Positions 25,927 to 33,733 of a DNA stretch of 64,000 bases are shown here, in pieces. This stretch comes from Nocardioides sp. Root682 (GTDB lineage Bacteria > Actinomycetota > Actinomycetes > Propionibacteriales > Nocardioidaceae), in NCBI RefSeq assembly GCF_001427795.1, contig NZ_LMHJ01000001.1, positions 605,773-669,772 of the forward strand. Direction: 5' to 3'. The translations under genes were made by a program, and so were the position numbers. Position 1 is the first letter of the stretch, and each line of letters begins with the position of its first letter. The notes under the pieces are model-generated. The model was not told the DNA's origin. It saw only the letters and a list, made by a program, of their open reading frames with translations, and made no database searches.

Positions 25927-27182
25927 CGGCTCACGCCGTACTTGCCCAGCTCGAGGCGCGCGACCATGCCGAGGTGGACCTCGTCGGGTCCGTCGGCGAG
26001 GCGCAGGGCACGGGCGTTGGTCCACGCGGCGGCGAGCGGGAAGTCGTTGGACATGCCGCCGCCACCGTGGATCTGCATGGCGAAGTCGATGATCTGCTGG
26101 GCCATCCGCGGGGCGGCGACCTTGATCTGGCTGACCTCGCTGATCGCGTTCATCGGGCCGCCGACGTCCAGCTTCCAGGCGGCGTTGAGCACGAGGAGGC
26201 GAGTGGAGTCGATGGCGATCCGGGCTTCGGCGATCCGTTCGCGGTTGCCGCCGAGGTTGACCAGCGGCTTGCCGAAGGCGACCCGGTCGGTGCCGCGCTG
26301 GCAGGCCAGCTCGAGCGCCTTCTCCGCGAGCCCGATCAGGCGCATGCAGTGGTGGACCCGGCCGGGACCGAGGCGGCCCTGGGCGATCGCAAACGCCTCA
26401 CCGGGGCCGGCGACGAAGTTGGCGGCGGGCACGCGGACGTTCTCGAACACGACCTCACCGTGGCCGATCGGCTCGTCGTAGATGCCCATCGTGGGGAGCA
26501 TCCGGGCCACGCTCACACCCGGGGCGTCACGCGGCACCAGCACCATCGAGTGGCGGTGGTGCCGGTCGGCGTCCGGGTCGGTGAGGCCCATCACGATGAG
26601 GACCTTGCACTCGGGGTTGCCGACGCCAGTGATGAACCACTTGCGCCCGTTGATCACGATCTCGTCGCCATCGACGACGGCAGTCAGCTCCATGTTGGTG
26701 GCGTCGGAGGACGCGACACCGGGCTCGGTCATCGCGAAGGCGCTGCGGATCCGGCCGTCGAGCAGCGGGTCGAGCCACTCGTCCTTCTGCGCCTGGTTGC
26801 CGTACTTGAGGAGCACCTCCATGTTGCCGGTGTCCGGGGCGTTGCAGTTGAAGATCAGCGGCCCGAGGAACGAGCGGCCGGTGAGCTCGGCGATCGGGGC
26901 GTAGTCGACGTTGCTGAGGCCGGCACCGCCGTGGGTGCCGTACTTCTCGGCGTACGGACCCTCGTGCCCGGCAGGCAGGAAGAGGTTCCACAGGCCCTTC
27001 GCACGGGCCTTGTCCTGCAGCTCCTTGATGATCGGCAGCGGCTGCCACGAGTCGCCACCACGGGCGCGGATCTCGGCGACCTCGTGGTGGTACGCCGCCT
27101 CGACGGGCTCCACCTCGGTCGCGAGGAAGTCGCGGGCCAGCTCGGTGAGCTCCTGGGCACGGGGGCTGGGTGAGAAGTCCAT
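25923..27182 (-). CDS. Acyl-CoA dehydrogenase, ACAD10/11 (LvaC)-like
   Basis: A 419-residue flavoprotein. It shows MTEPGVASSD at the FAD site and, near the C-terminus, MQIHGGGGMSNDFP and LADGPDEVHLG. The latter takes the place of the IYEGTNEI stretch of classical enzymes and is typical of the ACAD10/11 group. Members of that group, with a partner APH kinase, convert 4-hydroxyacyl-CoAs through a phosphorylated intermediate. A matching kinase gene lies downstream in this operon. ATG 27182 is the first gene of the operon and faces a TetR gene across a palindromic operator. Confidence 0.88.
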   Translation of the reverse strand: MDFSPSPRAQELTELARDFLATEVEPVEAAYHHEVAEIRARGGDSWQPLPIIKELQDKARAKGLWNLFLPAGHEGPYAEKYGTHGGAGLSNVDYAPIAELTGRSFLGPLIFNCNAPDTGNMEVLLKYGNQAQKDEWLDPLLDGRIRSAFAMTEPGVASSDATNMELTAVVDGDEIVINGRKWFITGVGNPECKVLIVMGLTDPDADRHHRHSMVLVPRDAPGVSVARMLPTMGIYDEPIGHGEVVFENVRVPAANFVAGPGEAFAIAQGRLGPGRVHHCMRLIGLAEKALELACQRGTDRVAFGKPLVNLGGNRERIAEARIAIDSTRLLVLNAAWKLDVGGPMNAISEVSQIKVAAPRMAQQIIDFAMQIHGGGGMSNDFPLAAAWTNARALRLADGPDEVHLGMVARLELGKYGVSR

Positions 27183-27202
27183 GGGTTGACCTTGCCACGT
27201 TG

Positions 27203-27217
27203 TTGAGCAATGCTCAA
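27203..27217. promoter_or_regulatory. Palindromic TetR-type operator
   Basis: TTGAGCA-A-TGCTCAA is a perfect 15-bp palindrome in the 27-bp gap between the acyl-CoA operon (start 27182) and the divergent TetR gene, centred on the A of ATG 27210. A TetR dimer bound here would block both promoters. Confidence 0.65.
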
Positions 27218-27797
27218 TAGCGTGGACGCAGATCACACCCGGCGACGACTCTCCCAGGACGAGCGTCGTCGCCAGCTGCTCGGCATCGGGCTGCGCATGC
27301 TCGTCGAGAAGCCGATCCAGGACCTCTCGATCGATGCCGTCGCCACCGAGGCCGGCATCTCCAGGGGCCTGCTCTTCCACTACTTCCCCACCAAGACCGA
27401 CTACTACGACGCCGTCATCGGCGCCGCCCTGCGCCGCGTCATGCGGAACACAGCGCCCGACGAGGGCGTCTCCCCCGAGCTCGCGTGTGAGCAGTTCGTG
27501 TCCCGCGTCTACGCGCAGATCGAGCGGCGCCGGGAGTTCTACGTCGCCCTGGTGTTCGGCAACGGCACCATCGCCGTCGGCGGCAACCGGCTGGAGTCAC
27601 ACCGGATGACCGTCGCGCGGCGGTTGATCGCCGCCCTGCGGCTGGGTGAGGACACCGCGCCCGTCGTACACGCCTGGACGGCGTACGTCGAGGACCGGGC
27701 GCTGCTGTGGTCCGGGTCCGATCCGTCCGAACGGGTGTCCCTCGAGGATGACGTCACGCACTGCTGCCGCGCGTTGGACGCGTTGTTGGCCGTGTAG
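27210..27797 (+). CDS. TetR-family transcriptional regulator
   Basis: About 195 residues. The N-terminal helix-turn-helix has the pattern LSIDAVATEAGISRGLLFHYFPTKTDYYDAV near residues 38-68, typical of regulators of acyl-CoA genes. ATG 27210 lies in the middle of a perfect palindrome; GTG 27222, which gives a start VDADHTRRR, is a reasonable alternative that would leave the palindrome upstream. It is divergent from the ACAD10/11-like operon and probably represses it until an acyl-CoA ligand appears. The ligand is unknown. Confidence 0.87.
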   Translation: MLNSVDADHTRRRLSQDERRRQLLGIGLRMLVEKPIQDLSIDAVATEAGISRGLLFHYFPTKTDYYDAVIGAALRRVMRNTAPDEGVSPELACEQFVSRVYAQIERRREFYVALVFGNGTIAVGGNRLESHRMTVARRLIAALRLGEDTAPVVHAWTAYVEDRALLWSGSDPSERVSLEDDVTHCCRALDALLAV

Positions 27798-27799
27798 CG

Positions 27800-27858
27800 C
27801 GAGGTGCGCCGGTTTCTCGCACGAGGTGCGCCAGTTTCTCGCACGAAGTGCGCCGGTT
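27800..27858. repeat. 22-bp tandem repeat, 2.7 copies
   Basis: Units CGAGGTGCGCCGGTTTCTCGCA lie at 27800-27821 and 27822-27843 (one change), with a partial third at 27844-27858. They start 2 nt after the TetR stop codon. Each unit can fold on itself through GCGAG/CTCGC. There are no spacers, so this is not a CRISPR. Confidence 0.75.
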
Positions 27859-27882
27859 GGGGGCGCCCGGCAGAGACGCCTG

Positions 27883-28104
27883 CTACCGCATCGTCGTAGC
27901 GACGGCGACCGCCACGATGGCGACCAGCAGCGTGACCAGGGAGACCATCGAGAAGTAGAGGGCGTGCACCCGAACACCGTTGCCCTGCCCGCGGTGACGG
28001 GTGAGGTCGACGTCGACCGGAGTGGCCGCAGACCTCGCCATCGCCTGCGGGGAGAGAAGGTGCTTCCGAACGGGCTTGGCAGGACTGGTTCCGATGGCGT
28101 TCAT
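27883..28104 (-). CDS. Small single-span membrane protein, unknown
   Basis: A 73-residue hypothetical protein. The N-terminal 45 residues are polar and basic; residues about 48-70 form one hydrophobic helix (ALYFSMVSLVTLLVAIVAVA), so the basic part should stay inside the cell. The reading frame has the G/C-rich third positions of a real gene, and AAGGGG lies about 6 nt before ATG 28104. No family is recognised and neighbours give no hint. It could be a chance frame. Confidence 0.5.
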   Translation of the reverse strand: MNAIGTSPAKPVRKHLLSPQAMARSAATPVDVDLTRHRGQGNGVRVHALYFSMVSLVTLLVAIVAVAVATTMR

Positions 28105-28506
28105 GGTGACCCCTTGCGGGCTGGAGGGATCCCGCTCGTCGTCGGGCGGGAGTCACCAGTGATTCGGAGCGGTCGGTCCCAGCGACGGGTCACTTTCCGC
28201 GTCGAAGCATCTATCTCGCCGGCGCGAAAGCGATCGACCGCTTCGCCCACGTACCGATCCTCGTGATCGGGGTGGGTTGCTGTCACTCAGTGGCAGCAAC
28301 CCACCCCGATCACGGAAGCACACGCGGACGGACGCTCGGCTGGAACTCGCGGACCTCGGCACGGTCGCGCGGACCGCCTGAGCCCCGGCACTTGCGGGCA
28401 CCGACATCAGCCCCGGATCAGGCCGAGTTCTCCACAGTCACCGGGTTTCGAGGCTTGGCGCTGGCGCGCCTCGCACCTCAACCACCGGCGCACCTCAGCC
28501 AGGGGC
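28105..28506. other. Gap of about 400 bp without a convincing gene
   Basis: No frame here has a start site and codon use I trust. The main feature is a perfect 21-bp inverted repeat (28262-28314, listed separately). A second, weaker GGGATCCC-like stretch near 28125 precedes the small gene. The rest looks like ordinary spacer. Confidence 0.5.
28262..28314. repeat. Perfect 21-bp inverted repeat (strong hairpin)
   Basis: Arms CGTGATCGGGGTGGGTTGCTG (28262-28282, 21 bp) and its exact complement (28294-28314) enclose an 11-nt loop. There is no T tract on either side, so it is not a classical intrinsic terminator, yet such T-less hairpins can stop transcription in actinobacteria. It could equally be the footprint of a small palindromic mobile unit. 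Confidence 0.7.
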
Positions 28507-28773
28507 TCAGGGCATCAGCCGGGGCACAACTGCCCGAAGCATCGCGCGCGACGCGTAGTACCCGGCGACCGTTCCCAGCAATCCACCCAGGACCACCGGA
28601 GCTCCGACCGCGTCGGCAAGGGCGCTCCCCAGGCTGCCGCCCACACCCACCAGGACGATGACGAGCAGGCCGGCTGCCGCCATCGCCTGCCCGCGCCCCC
28701 ACGTCCACTGCTGGTTGCGCGGCGCGGGATCGTCGCGTCCGGGCGGGTCATCGAGTGCCCGAGTGCGTGCCAT
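28507..28773 (-). CDS. Small membrane protein, unknown
   Basis: About 88 residues from ATG 28773 (an upstream in-frame start at 28815 would give 102). After a charged, Pro/Asp-rich N-terminus there are two hydrophobic segments, about residues 30-52 and 57-78, separated by a small turn. The pattern GLLVIVLVGVGGSLGSALADA with glycine repeats resembles small helical hairpins in the membrane. No named family is recognised. It precedes the epimerase gene on the opposite side of a 64-bp gap and runs in the same direction. Confidence 0.55.
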   Translation of the reverse strand: MARTRALDDPPGRDDPAPRNQQWTWGRGQAMAAAGLLVIVLVGVGGSLGSALADAVGAPVVLGGLLGTVAGYYASRAMLRAVVPRLMP

Positions 28774-28837
28774 CCGCCGATTCTTGCCCAGGACGTTCGC
28801 GGACGTCAGCGACAACGAGAACCCGCTCCCGGGATGG

Positions 28838-29800
28838 TCAGATCAGGGCGCTCTCGCGAAGCCACGCCTCAGTACGACGCATGCCTTCGTCGAGATCCAC
28901 CTCAGGCGAGTAGCCGAGGAGACGCTGGGCCTTGGCGATGGAGTAGGTGCCCGTACGCGTGAAGTAGTGCATGGTCTCCGCGCTGGCTTCGGTACGACGA
29001 CCCACCACCCGCGCTCCCCCGGAAGCCACCCGCCCCAGACCCACGGCCACCGGGGTCGGCAACGACAGAGGGCCGCGCTTGCCGAGCATCCGGAAGTAGT
29101 GGCCGAAGAACTCGGCGCAGGTCACGCCGACTCCCCCGCCGATCGTGAAGACCTGCCCCGCAGCTGCGGGACGGGACACGGCCAGCTGCAGCCCGGCGAC
29201 CAGGTCGTCGACGTACACGGGACTGAACACTCCGCGTCCGAGAGCCGGAAGCACGAACGCACCCCGTCGAATGAGCGAGACCGGCTGGACGGTCCACGGC
29301 CGCGAGCCGGGGCCGTAGACGTCACCCGGCCGCACGATCACCACCTCGATCTCGCCAGCGGCGTGCGCCTGCAGGACGACCTGCTCGCTGGCGATCTTCG
29401 AGTCGACGTAGGAACCGCCGTCGTTGCGGACCGGGTGGTCCTCGGTGACCTGGTCGGGCCAGCCGAGGTCGCCGAACGCGCGCACCGACGACACGTGCAC
29501 GAACCGGCGTGCACCGCCGGCGATCGCAGCGTCCAGGGCGCGACGCGTCCCCAGCACGTTGACCTGCCAGGCCTCGTCGTGCGTCGCCGTGTTCGTCACC
29601 AGCGCGGCCGTGTGCACCACGACCTCAGCCCCGGCAACGTGCGCCTGCCACCCGTCACCCGAAGCCGTCGAGCCGGCCACGACGTCGTACGAAGGGTCAG
29701 CCACGAGGTCCACGCCAGAGGTCGCAATGCCCTGCCCACGCAGGCGATCGGCCAGGGCTCGGGCGATGAACCCGCGCCCGCCGGTGATGAAGACCGTCAT
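28838..29800 (-). CDS. NAD-dependent epimerase/dehydratase, 3-beta-HSD-like
   Basis: A 320-residue extended SDR. It has the N-terminal GGRGFIA nucleotide site, HTAALV near residue 68 and YVDSK near 130 for the catalytic Tyr/Lys. Its C-terminal half, with GKRGPLSLPTPVA and the YSIAKAQRLLGY stretch, is like bacterial 3-beta-hydroxysteroid dehydrogenases and sterol-type epimerases. It likely acts on a lipid or isoprenoid alcohol. ATG 29800 overlaps the stop of the SDR gene upstream (ATGA). It is the last gene of a three-gene operon. Confidence 0.82.
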   Translation of the reverse strand: MTVFITGGRGFIARALADRLRGQGIATSGVDLVADPSYDVVAGSTASGDGWQAHVAGAEVVVHTAALVTNTATHDEAWQVNVLGTRRALDAAIAGGARRFVHVSSVRAFGDLGWPDQVTEDHPVRNDGGSYVDSKIASEQVVLQAHAAGEIEVVIVRPGDVYGPGSRPWTVQPVSLIRRGAFVLPALGRGVFSPVYVDDLVAGLQLAVSRPAAAGQVFTIGGGVGVTCAEFFGHYFRMLGKRGPLSLPTPVAVGLGRVASGGARVVGRRTEASAETMHYFTRTGTYSIAKAQRLLGYSPEVDLDEGMRRTEAWLRESALI

Positions 29801-30630
29801 TCCGGTACACCGGACTTCCGGAACTTCGCCTGCTGCCGCTTGCCCATCCGCACGGCAACGGGCAGCACCTTCAGGCTCAGGTCGGGGACCGCGTCCAGCA
29901 CGCGCACCTGCGCTCCCCGCCACCGGGGAACCGCCGTGACCTGGCGCGGCTTCCGCAACACGGCGGCCACCGCGTCGACGACCTCGGACGGCTTGAGCAG
30001 CTTGCCGGAGAACGACAGCGCCGCCTCCGGGTCGTCGAGCTTGTCGTGCAGCATCGGCGTCCAGATGCCGTCGGGGCACACGCAGGAGATGCTGATGTCC
30101 CGGTGGCCCGCGAGGTTCAGGTCGCACTGGGTCGAGAGGCTGAAGCCGATCGCGCCGTGCTTCGAGCCGGAGTACACCCCTTCCCCCGGTACGGCGACCA
30201 GGCCGGCCAGCGACACGATGTTGACGATGTGGCCACCACCGTTGTCCTTCATCGACCGGATCGCCGCGACGGTGCCGTTCATCAACCCGATCGTGTTGAC
30301 CTCGACCATCAGCCGACGCGTGGCCTCGTCCTGCTCCCACGCGGGGCCGGTGACGAGCACGCCTGCGTTGTTGACCCACACGTCGAGCCGGCCCGCTGAA
30401 GCGACCACGCCTGCAGCAACGGCCTCCGCCTGCGCCCCGTCCCGCACGTCGAGGACGGCGGCCTCCGCACCGATCTCCTCCGCTGCCGCTCGCGCCAGCG
30501 CGAGGTCCACGTCGGTGACGAGCACGGCGTACTCCTCGGCCACCAGGTGCCGGGCGATCTCCTTGCCGAGCCCACGCCCCGCGCCGGTGACGACCGCACC
30601 ACGGCGGTCGCCCGAGGACCGAACCGTCAC
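29797..30630 (-). CDS. Short-chain dehydrogenase/reductase
   Basis: A 277-residue SDR with GAGRGLG near residue 17, NNAGVLVTG near 88 and the YSGSK pair near 160. The C-terminal stretch after about 200, with many Arg and Lys, may dock it to the membrane or a partner, as in SDRs that act on long-chain or steroid substrates. It is coupled by ATGA overlaps to the MBL-like gene upstream and the epimerase downstream. A joint role on one hydrophobic substrate is likely. Confidence 0.84.
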   Translation of the reverse strand: MTVRSSGDRRGAVVTGAGRGLGKEIARHLVAEEYAVLVTDVDLALARAAAEEIGAEAAVLDVRDGAQAEAVAAGVVASAGRLDVWVNNAGVLVTGPAWEQDEATRRLMVEVNTIGLMNGTVAAIRSMKDNGGGHIVNIVSLAGLVAVPGEGVYSGSKHGAIGFSLSTQCDLNLAGHRDISISCVCPDGIWTPMLHDKLDDPEAALSFSGKLLKPSEVVDAVAAVLRKPRQVTAVPRWRGAQVRVLDAVPDLSLKVLPVAVRMGKRQQAKFRKSGVPE

Positions 30631-31799
30631 GAGCCGGGCCGCGTGATCGTGCCGTAGGAGATGCCGCCCTGGAAGCGGGTCGGGCGCACCGGCCAGAAGC
30701 GCTTCCAGTCGGCGAGCTCGGTCGACGGCAGGATCTGCAGGAAGCGCGGGTCGTCCTGGCAGGCGTCCGCCATGACCTTCTCCTTGACCATGGAGTCGTA
30801 CTGGTCGAGTGAGTCCTCGAGGGTGTTGGCGTTCGGGCAGATCTCCCGTCCGTACGTCTCGTGGTACTTCCGCACGCCCGGGATCCTCGACAGCTCGGGC
30901 TGCCAGTTGTCGATCGAGATGCCGTTCTCCGAGGACACCCAGACCCCGTCAGGGGTGTTGATGCACAGCGAGTGGTTGCCGTCGGTGTGGCCGGGGGTCC
31001 ACAGCAGCGTGAGGCCCGGGCCGAGCTCGATGTCGCCGCTGAACTTCACGAACGATGCCGGGTCGACGCCCTCGAGCCCGTCCTCGACGTACCACGCCCA
31101 CTGCATGGGGTGCAGCGACTCGAGCGTCGCCAGCTCCCGCTCGTGGACCAGCATCTTCGCGTTGCCGAAGAGCGGCTTGCGCGGCGCGGTCTCGCCGGGC
31201 ACCAGCGAGGAGGAACCCATGATCATCCGCGGGTCCTGCACGTGCAGGTGGTCGAAGGTGCAGAAGTCGACGTCGTCGGGCGTCAGGCCCAGCTTCTCCA
31301 GCGCGTCCAGCGGTTCGGCGTAGTACTTCAGCATCGTGAGCGACGCGATCTTCTGACCACCGGGGATCTTGTCGACCAGGTCGTTGAGCTGTGCGTAGAA
31401 CGGCGCCTCGGCCGAGCCCTCCGGCATCGTCGGCTCGAACACGAGGGTGCGCGGGTTGCCGTCCCAGTCGTCGTACTGCACGACGATCATCCGGTTGATC
31501 ATCGCGATCAGTGACAGGTGCGGGACGTTGACGGCGCCGTGGAAGGCGAAGCCCACGGGGTACGGCGCGGCAGCGATGTCGACCGACTTCACCGCCGAGA
31601 CCTGCCCCTGGGCCTTGAAGCGCGGCTTGTACGCCTCAGCGGCAGCGCGTACGGCGGCGAGCCGTGCGCCCCGCGGCCAGACGTCGTGGACGCCCTCGAA
31701 CTCGGGGATCGAGCGGGCGCCGATCGCGGCCAGCGGGTCGTCGTTCTTCGGGCCGGGATTCTTCGGGCCGGGACTCTTCGGGGTCGCCTCGGTGCTCAT
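30627..31799 (-). CDS. Metallo-beta-lactamase-fold-like protein
   Basis: A 390-residue protein. Two stretches recall the metal site of MBL hydrolases: FDHLHVQD near residue 185 (HxHxxD, in place of the usual HxHxDH) and WTPGHTDGNHSL near 270. The N-terminus repeats PKSPGPKNPGPKN, coded by a 15-bp tandem repeat. The family may hydrolyse a lactone or ester. It is the first gene of an operon with an SDR and an epimerase. Because the first motif is not canonical, loss or change of metal binding is possible; identification is moderate. Confidence 0.65.
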   Translation of the reverse strand: MSTEATPKSPGPKNPGPKNDDPLAAIGARSIPEFEGVHDVWPRGARLAAVRAAAEAYKPRFKAQGQVSAVKSVDIAAAPYPVGFAFHGAVNVPHLSLIAMINRMIVVQYDDWDGNPRTLVFEPTMPEGSAEAPFYAQLNDLVDKIPGGQKIASLTMLKYYAEPLDALEKLGLTPDDVDFCTFDHLHVQDPRMIMGSSSLVPGETAPRKPLFGNAKMLVHERELATLESLHPMQWAWYVEDGLEGVDPASFVKFSGDIELGPGLTLLWTPGHTDGNHSLCINTPDGVWVSSENGISIDNWQPELSRIPGVRKYHETYGREICPNANTLEDSLDQYDSMVKEKVMADACQDDPRFLQILPSTELADWKRFWPVRPTRFQGGISYGTITRPGS

Positions 31800-31840
31800 C
31801 CCTCGATCCTGTCACCGCCCGCGGCCCGGGTCTTGGGCTT

Positions 31841-32869
31841 CTACGACGATATTTTGACCGATCGCGACACACCCTCGCGACGCAGCCGCGACGGCGGCTT
31901 GCCGAACCAGCGGACGACGTACCGGGTCAGCGTCGACTGGTCGGCCAGGCCGAGCACGGCCGCGACCTGCGCGAGGGGCAGGTCCGAGTGGGCGAGATGG
32001 CGCAGCGCAGCGTCCCTGCGCACCCCGTCGAGCACGTCGCCGTACGTCGTCCCGGCGGCCGCGAGGCGGCGCTGGAGCGTGCGCCCGTGCAGGTCGAGCG
32101 CATCGGCCACCGACGCGAGGTCGGTCGAGCCGTTGCCGAGGATCCGCTCGAGGTAGCCCCGCACCCGCGACGTCACGTCCTGCCCCGGGGCACCGAAGCG
32201 TGCGGCAAGGTAGTCGAGCCCCATCTGCCGCACGTGCGGGTTCGCGTCGGGCAGCGACAGGGCCAGCATGCTCGCCGGCAGCACCAGCGCCGCGCGGTCC
32301 TGGTCGAACCGGACCGGCGCGCCGAAGCACTCCTCGTAGCGGGCAAGGGGGCTGATCGGGGCGTGCGGCAGGTCGACCGTGATCAGCGCGACGCCGCCCG
32401 CGACGTACCTCTGGACCACCCGGTACGCGAAGTGCATCACCATCTCGTTGAGCTGCCGGACCGGCGGCGGCGAGGTCGTCGCGTAGACCAGAGCGATCGA
32501 CGCCGGGTCGGGCTCGGGATGGGCCGTCACGCTCACCGCCGGGCTGTGCACGAACATGAACCGGCCGGCCGCGTCGAGCGCCTCCCCCACGGTCGCGGAG
32601 TGCTGCATCACCACCGACAGCAGGCCGAGCATGCCCTCGTCCTGGCGCTCACCGACCCGCAGGCCGAGATCGGGCAGTCCCGTCTCGGCGGCGGCGTGCT
32701 CCAACACCGCCACGACCCCGTCGTGCGGGATCAGCGAAGCGTCGTCGAGCAGCGCGGCGGGGTCGATCCCGAAACGTCGCAGCATGGCCGCCGGGTCACC
32801 GCCGGCCTCCGCGACCACCTCGGTGAAGCCGCTCAGCGCCGCGGACCGGACCAGATCTCCCACGAGCAC
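31841..32869 (-). CDS. AraC-family regulator, VirS/OruR-like
   Basis: A 342-residue regulator. The N-terminal two thirds are the arabinose-binding-like domain of the OruR/VirS group, and the C-terminal third (about 235-335) holds two helix-turn-helix motifs (SVADALDLHGRTLQRRL and LAQVAAVLGLADQSTLTR). VirS regulates the mymA operon in M. tuberculosis. Here the gene lies 12 nt after the SDR of a BVMO operon and so is probably co-transcribed with the genes it controls, an unusual arrangement compared with the divergent VirS. Confidence 0.85.
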   Translation of the reverse strand: MLVGDLVRSAALSGFTEVVAEAGGDPAAMLRRFGIDPAALLDDASLIPHDGVVAVLEHAAAETGLPDLGLRVGERQDEGMLGLLSVVMQHSATVGEALDAAGRFMFVHSPAVSVTAHPEPDPASIALVYATTSPPPVRQLNEMVMHFAYRVVQRYVAGGVALITVDLPHAPISPLARYEECFGAPVRFDQDRAALVLPASMLALSLPDANPHVRQMGLDYLAARFGAPGQDVTSRVRGYLERILGNGSTDLASVADALDLHGRTLQRRLAAAGTTYGDVLDGVRRDAALRHLAHSDLPLAQVAAVLGLADQSTLTRYVVRWFGKPPSRLRREGVSRSVKISS

Positions 32870-32881
32870 ACGATAGGTGGC

Positions 32882-33733
32882 TCAGGCGCGGGCCTCGAGG
32901 TCCCGGATCATGGCGTGGACCCGCTTGTCCCGCACCAGCACGAGGTCGGCACCGGCGTTCAGCACACCACGGAACAACGAGTACGGCGCCCAGCGCAGCG
33001 GGGCGATCGTCGCGCCGGCTCGGTGGGCGATGCCGTGCGCGATCGACTCGGCGGCGTCGTCCGCCGAGATGCGATGGTTGAGCGGCCAGCCGAGCAGTTG
33101 GTCGAGCTTGCGGCCCAACGGGTCGTCGTCGAGCGTGGCGGTGGCGAGCGGCGTCTCGACGAAGCCGAAGTAGGCCACGCCTGCACTGGCCCCGTGGGGC
33201 GCCAGCTCCAGCTTGAGCGCCCGGCCGATCTGCTCGGCCGCCGCCTTGCTCGACATGTAGGCGACGCCGCCGAGGCCCGGCGAGAACGCGGCGCACGAGG
33301 CGACCACGACCACGTGGCCCTGCTGGGCGATGACGGCGTCGAGGGCGGGCTGCACCGTGTTGAGCACGCCCGTCTGGTTGATCGCGACGACCCGGTCGTA
33401 GTCGGCCAGGTCCATGGTGCGGATCGTGGCGGGCGGCGGGGTCACCCCGGCGTTGGCGACGACGACGTCGAGACGACCGTGGTGGTCGATCACGCGCGCC
33501 ACGACGTCGGCCATCCCGGCCCGGTCCGTGACGTCCGCCGCGGCCGTGAACACCCGGCTGTCGCCGAGTGCCGTCGCGGCAGCCTTCAGCCCGGCCTCGT
33601 TGACGTCCACCAGCGCGACGTGCGCACCCTGTTCGTGGAGTCGGCGAGCGAGCGCCACCCCGATGCCCTGCCCGGCGCCGGTGATCAGCACGACCTTGTC
33701 GCGGACGTCGTACGACGTGCCCAGCCTGCTCAT
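32882..33733 (-). CDS. Short-chain dehydrogenase, SadH-like
   Basis: A 283-residue SDR with GAGQGIG near residue 20, ANAGVTPPP near 92 and YMSSK near 160. It is coupled by ATGA to the Baeyer-Villiger monooxygenase gene upstream and would supply or use the ketone or alcohol of that reaction. M. tuberculosis sadH (Rv3085) sits beside mymA in the same way, which supports a shared pathway, though I have not compared the sequences. The C-terminal part (about 200-280) is hydrophobic and may contact membrane lipid. Confidence 0.84.
   Translation of the reverse strand: MSRLGTSYDVRDKVVLITGAGQGIGVALARRLHEQGAHVALVDVNEAGLKAAATALGDSRVFTAAADVTDRAGMADVVARVIDHHGRLDVVVANAGVTPPPATIRTMDLADYDRVVAINQTGVLNTVQPALDAVIAQQGHVVVVASCAAFSPGLGGVAYMSSKAAAEQIGRALKLELAPHGASAGVAYFGFVETPLATATLDDDPLGRKLDQLLGWPLNHRISADDAAESIAHGIAHRAGATIAPLRWAPYSLFRGVLNAGADLVLVRDKRVHAMIRDLEARA

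Noticed and set aside
27800..27858. Possible CRISPR array
   Set aside because: Units of 22 bp directly abut, without spacers, and no cas gene is in the window.
28153..28661. Overlapping frames on both strands in the 28.1-28.7 kb gap
   Set aside because: They have no ribosome site, are Arg/Ser/Pro-rich and run through the inverted repeat. Only the small membrane protein at 28507-28773 has hydrophobic segments of a real gene.
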